Of a DNA stretch of 15,042 nt, positions 13,101 through 15,042 are shown in pieces. The notes beneath the pieces are model-generated. The model saw nothing but the letters and a program-made list of their open reading frames with translations. It did not search any database and was not told the DNA's origin. The DNA is from an uncultured Coriobacteriaceae bacterium (GTDB lineage: Bacteria; Actinomycetota; Coriobacteriia; Coriobacteriales; UMGS124), in contig USJP01000007.1 of assembly GCA_900555105.1 (NCBI GenBank), positions 1 to 15,042 of the forward strand. The letters run 5' to 3'. Position 1 is the stretch's first letter, and the number at the start of each line of letters is the position of its first letter. A program made the translations under genes and the position numbers.

Positions 13101-14483
13101 ATGGTCGAGGCGAATGATATGGGCTTTGATGAGGCGAAGGCCAGCATGCTCCACGAGGATATCGAGTTCGTGCTCCGTACCGTCGAAGAGCGCGACGTGC
13201 ACTTCATACAATTTTGGTTTACCGACACGCTCGGCAATCTCAAGTCGTTTGCCGCGACTTCAGGCGAGCTTGACGACGCGCTTGAAGAGGGCCTCGGTTT
13301 CGATGGCTCGAGCGTAGCCGGTTTCTCGCCTGTCGAGGAGTCGGACTGCGTGGCGGTCCCCGACCCCTCAACGTTCCAGATTCTGCCGTGGCGCCCCCAG
13401 GAAAAGGGTGCTGCCCGCATGTTCTGTGACATCAAGACTCCCACCGGCGAGCCTTTTGAGGGTGACACACGAGCCGTGCTGCGCCGGGTGTGCGACGAGG
13501 CCTACGATCGCGGCATGATTTGCAGTCTGAGCCCCGCCATCGAGCACTTTTACTTCAAGGACTCTAAGGGCGTCGAGCCCCTCGACTGCGGTGGGTACTT
13601 CGACAGCATGCCCCTTGACTCCGGCAACGACCTGCGTCGTGAGAGTGTCCTCATGCTCGAGCGCATGGGCATCCCGGTGGAGTACTCCCATCATGAGAAC
13701 GCCCCCTCTCAGCATGAGATTCACCTGCGCTATGCCGATGCCTGTTCGATGGCCGACGCCGTCATGACGCATCGTCTTGTGGTGAAACAGGTGGCTCAGT
13801 CGCATGGGTGCTATGCCTCGTTCATGCCTAAGCCCTGTGCGGCTTATGATGGCTCGGGCATGCACCTGCATATCGCGCTGCACAACCTCGACGGCGTGAA
13901 CCTTTTCTACGATCCGCACGATCCGGATGGCTACCAGCTCTCGCAGACAGCCAAGTACTTCCTTGCTGGTCTTTTGCGCTATGCGCCCGAGTACACGCTG
14001 CTCACCAACCAGTATGTCAACTCCTACAAGCGCTTCGTCAACGGTTTCGACGCCCCACTCTATGTCACCTGGGCGCCCGCCAACCGTTCCGCCCTTGTAC
14101 GCGTGCCTCACTACAAGGCGGGCAAGGTTTTGTCCTCGCGACTTGACCTTCGCAGTCCCGACCCTGCCTGCAATCCGTACCTGGCTTTTGCCGGCGTGTT
14201 CGCGGCTGGTTTGCGCGGCCTTGAGGAGATGCTGCCGCTGCCTGCTGCACTGCCGCAGAACGTGGCAAAGATGAGCGAGGCCGAGTTGAGCGAGATGGGC
14301 ATCAAGCGTCTTCCCTCCACGTTGGGCGAGGCCATCGAGAACTTCGAATCCTCCGAGCTCATGCGCAAAGTTCTTGGCGAGCATGTCTTTGACTACATCG
14401 TTGCCCAGAAGAAAGCCGAGTGGGCAGAGTACTGCTCGCATGTTGGGGCTTGGGAGCTTGGGCGTTACCTGCCTGTGCTCTAG
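13101..14483 (+). CDS. glnA: Glutamine synthetase, type I
   Basis: A 460-residue cytosolic enzyme, expected to form dodecamers, making glutamine from glutamate, ammonia and ATP. It has the N-terminal beta-grasp domain (about 20-110, with FDGSS at 67-71) and the catalytic domain: EYSHHENAPSQHEI holds metal-binding Glu residues, FMPKP and GSGMHLHIA follow, then VNSYKRF, NRSALVRVP and RSPDPACNPYLA. Three sites differ from better-known enzymes: the flap Glu (E. coli Glu327) is Asp317, the adenylylated Tyr (Tyr397) is Ala389, and the B. subtilis feedback Arg62 aligns with Pro77. The TNQYVNSYKR text resembles the GlnA2-like branch, so it may not be the main glutamine synthetase. The ATG at 13101 has GGAAGGAG upstream; the frame opens earlier, at 13053, without a good ribosome site. 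luxS follows after 37 bases. Confidence 0.92.
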   Translation: MVEANDMGFDEAKASMLHEDIEFVLRTVEERDVHFIQFWFTDTLGNLKSFAATSGELDDALEEGLGFDGSSVAGFSPVEESDCVAVPDPSTFQILPWRPQEKGAARMFCDIKTPTGEPFEGDTRAVLRRVCDEAYDRGMICSLSPAIEHFYFKDSKGVEPLDCGGYFDSMPLDSGNDLRRESVLMLERMGIPVEYSHHENAPSQHEIHLRYADACSMADAVMTHRLVVKQVAQSHGCYASFMPKPCAAYDGSGMHLHIALHNLDGVNLFYDPHDPDGYQLSQTAKYFLAGLLRYAPEYTLLTNQYVNSYKRFVNGFDAPLYVTWAPANRSALVRVPHYKAGKVLSSRLDLRSPDPACNPYLAFAGVFAAGLRGLEEMLPLPAALPQNVAKMSEAELSEMGIKRLPSTLGEAIENFESSELMRKVLGEHVFDYIVAQKKAEWAEYCSHVGAWELGRYLPVL

Positions 14484-14520
14484 ATCGCGACACGCGTTGA
14501 AAAAGGGGAGAGGAAGGGTC

Positions 14521-15000
14521 TTGGACAAGATTGCAAGCTTTACGGTAAACCATGAGGATCTTGAGCCCGGCGTTTACGTCTCGCGCAAGGATCGCATCGG
14601 TGCCGAGTGCATCACCACGTTCGACGCGCGTATCACGCAACCTAATGACGAGCCCGTCATGGGCACGGGTGAGGTTCACACGATCGAGCACCTCGGCGCG
14701 ACGTTTTTGCGCAACGATCCCGAGTGGCGAGAGCGCACGGTGTACTTCGGGCCCATGGGTTGCCGCACGGGCTTCTATGTCATCTTTGCTGGCGACCTCG
14801 AGAGCAAAGACGTTGTCGATGTGCTCACGCGCATGTTTGAATTTGTGCGCGATTTTGAGGGGGACATTCCTGGCGCTGCCCCGCGTGACTGTGGCAACTG
14901 GCGTGACCAGAACATTGACTTTGCTCATTGGTATGCCAAGAGGTTCCTGGAGCATACGCTGTACTGCATCGACGATGCGCATATGAACTACCCCGCGTAA
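14521..15000 (+). CDS. luxS: S-ribosylhomocysteine lyase (LuxS)
   Basis: A 159-residue cytosolic metalloenzyme that splits S-ribosylhomocysteine into homocysteine and DPD, the precursor of autoinducer-2, in the activated methyl cycle. Zinc ligands are His53 and His57 in HTIEHLGATFLRN, with Cys124 in DCGNW; Glu56 and Cys81 (GPMGCRTGFY) are the catalytic pair. The N-terminus with LEPGVYVSRKD resembles the Gram-positive type. The length is normal. No ATG or GTG fits: the start must be TTG at 14521, preceded by GGGGAGAGG, since the next in-frame Met is well inside the fold. It sits 37 bases after glutamine synthetase with no terminator between them, so the two are probably co-transcribed. The nucleosidase that makes its substrate is not in the window. 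Confidence 0.97.
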   Translation: MDKIASFTVNHEDLEPGVYVSRKDRIGAECITTFDARITQPNDEPVMGTGEVHTIEHLGATFLRNDPEWRERTVYFGPMGCRTGFYVIFAGDLESKDVVDVLTRMFEFVRDFEGDIPGAAPRDCGNWRDQNIDFAHWYAKRFLEHTLYCIDDAHMNYPA

Positions 15001-15008
15001 GGATTGAC

Positions 15009-15042
15009 ATGTCCTGTCAGGGCCGCATCGCGCTTGAGGCGC
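15009..15042 (+). CDS. Start of an unidentified gene, cut by the window edge
   Basis: An ATG eight bases after the luxS stop is preceded by AAGGA (14999-15003), which overlaps that stop. Eleven codons are visible, beginning MSCQGRIALEA, with no stop before the edge. The tight spacing suggests the same operon as luxS. The sequence is too short to assign a family; it does not look like the start of the MTA/SAH nucleosidase often found near luxS. Confidence 0.45.
   Translation, partial: MSCQGRIALEA

Noticed and set aside
13368..14528. Open frame of 386 codons antisense to glutamine synthetase.
   Set aside because: Same codon-bias artefact; the sense gene shows full family motifs.
14523..14560. 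ATG at 14552 as the luxS start.
   Set aside because: It is out of frame with the conserved LuxS sequence, and the conserved N-terminal residues begin at TTG 14521.
1..15042. Mobile element, prophage or CRISPR.
   Set aside because: No transposase, integrase, terminal repeats, att-like duplication or spaced repeats; codon use and base composition are even apart from the feo promoter patch.

Overview
The window reads as ordinary, high-GC, densely coded bacterial chromosome. Protein content (LL-diaminopimelate aminotransferase, a Pit/DUF47 phosphate pair, tandem FeoA plus FeoB with a small Cys-rich partner, a type I glutamine synthetase next to LuxS, and a surface protein with Spy0128/FctA-like pilin repeats) points to a host-associated actinobacterium of class Coriobacteriia (Collinsella/Olsenella-like). 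That placement is inference from recognised families and composition, not from a marker gene. I see no mobile element, CRISPR array, tRNA or rRNA.

Layout. 1-258: the 3' end of dapL, converging on a phosphate transporter gene (pit, minus strand) with one intrinsic terminator for each direction between them. 409-4511: pit preceded by a long M16C (presequence-protease-like) metallopeptidase, both on the minus strand. 4512-4664: a divergent control region with a clear 20-bp dyad that overlaps the peptidase -10. 4665-5300: the DUF47/PhoU-like partner of Pit, on the plus strand and so separated from pit. 5301-5455: a GC-rich leader with three predicted hairpins ahead of aspS (5456-7237). 7392-9536: a secreted, membrane-anchored surface protein with three pilin-type repeats, closed by a strong terminator. 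9655-12977: a ferrous iron uptake cluster, feoA-feoA-feoB-Cys-rich membrane protein, with its own promoter region carrying direct repeats. 12978-15000: glutamine synthetase preceded by 11-bp tandem repeats, then luxS, then the first codons of another gene.

How it works together. FeoA/FeoB and the small Cys-rich protein form one ferrous iron import unit at the membrane. Pit with the DUF47 protein would form a low-affinity phosphate import unit, although here the two genes are divergent. AspS carries a His at a position linked to relaxed tRNA choice, which suggests aspartate is also loaded on tRNA-Asn for later amidation. Glutamine synthetase would supply the glutamine such an amidation needs, but the cognate amidotransferase is not in the window.

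No wholly new multi-gene system is evident. The parts most worth a second look are the structured aspS leader, the dyad between the peptidase and DUF47 genes, the pilin repeats lacking the usual bond-forming residues, the repeat-bearing feo and glutamine synthetase promoters, and the unusual residues in glutamine synthetase.
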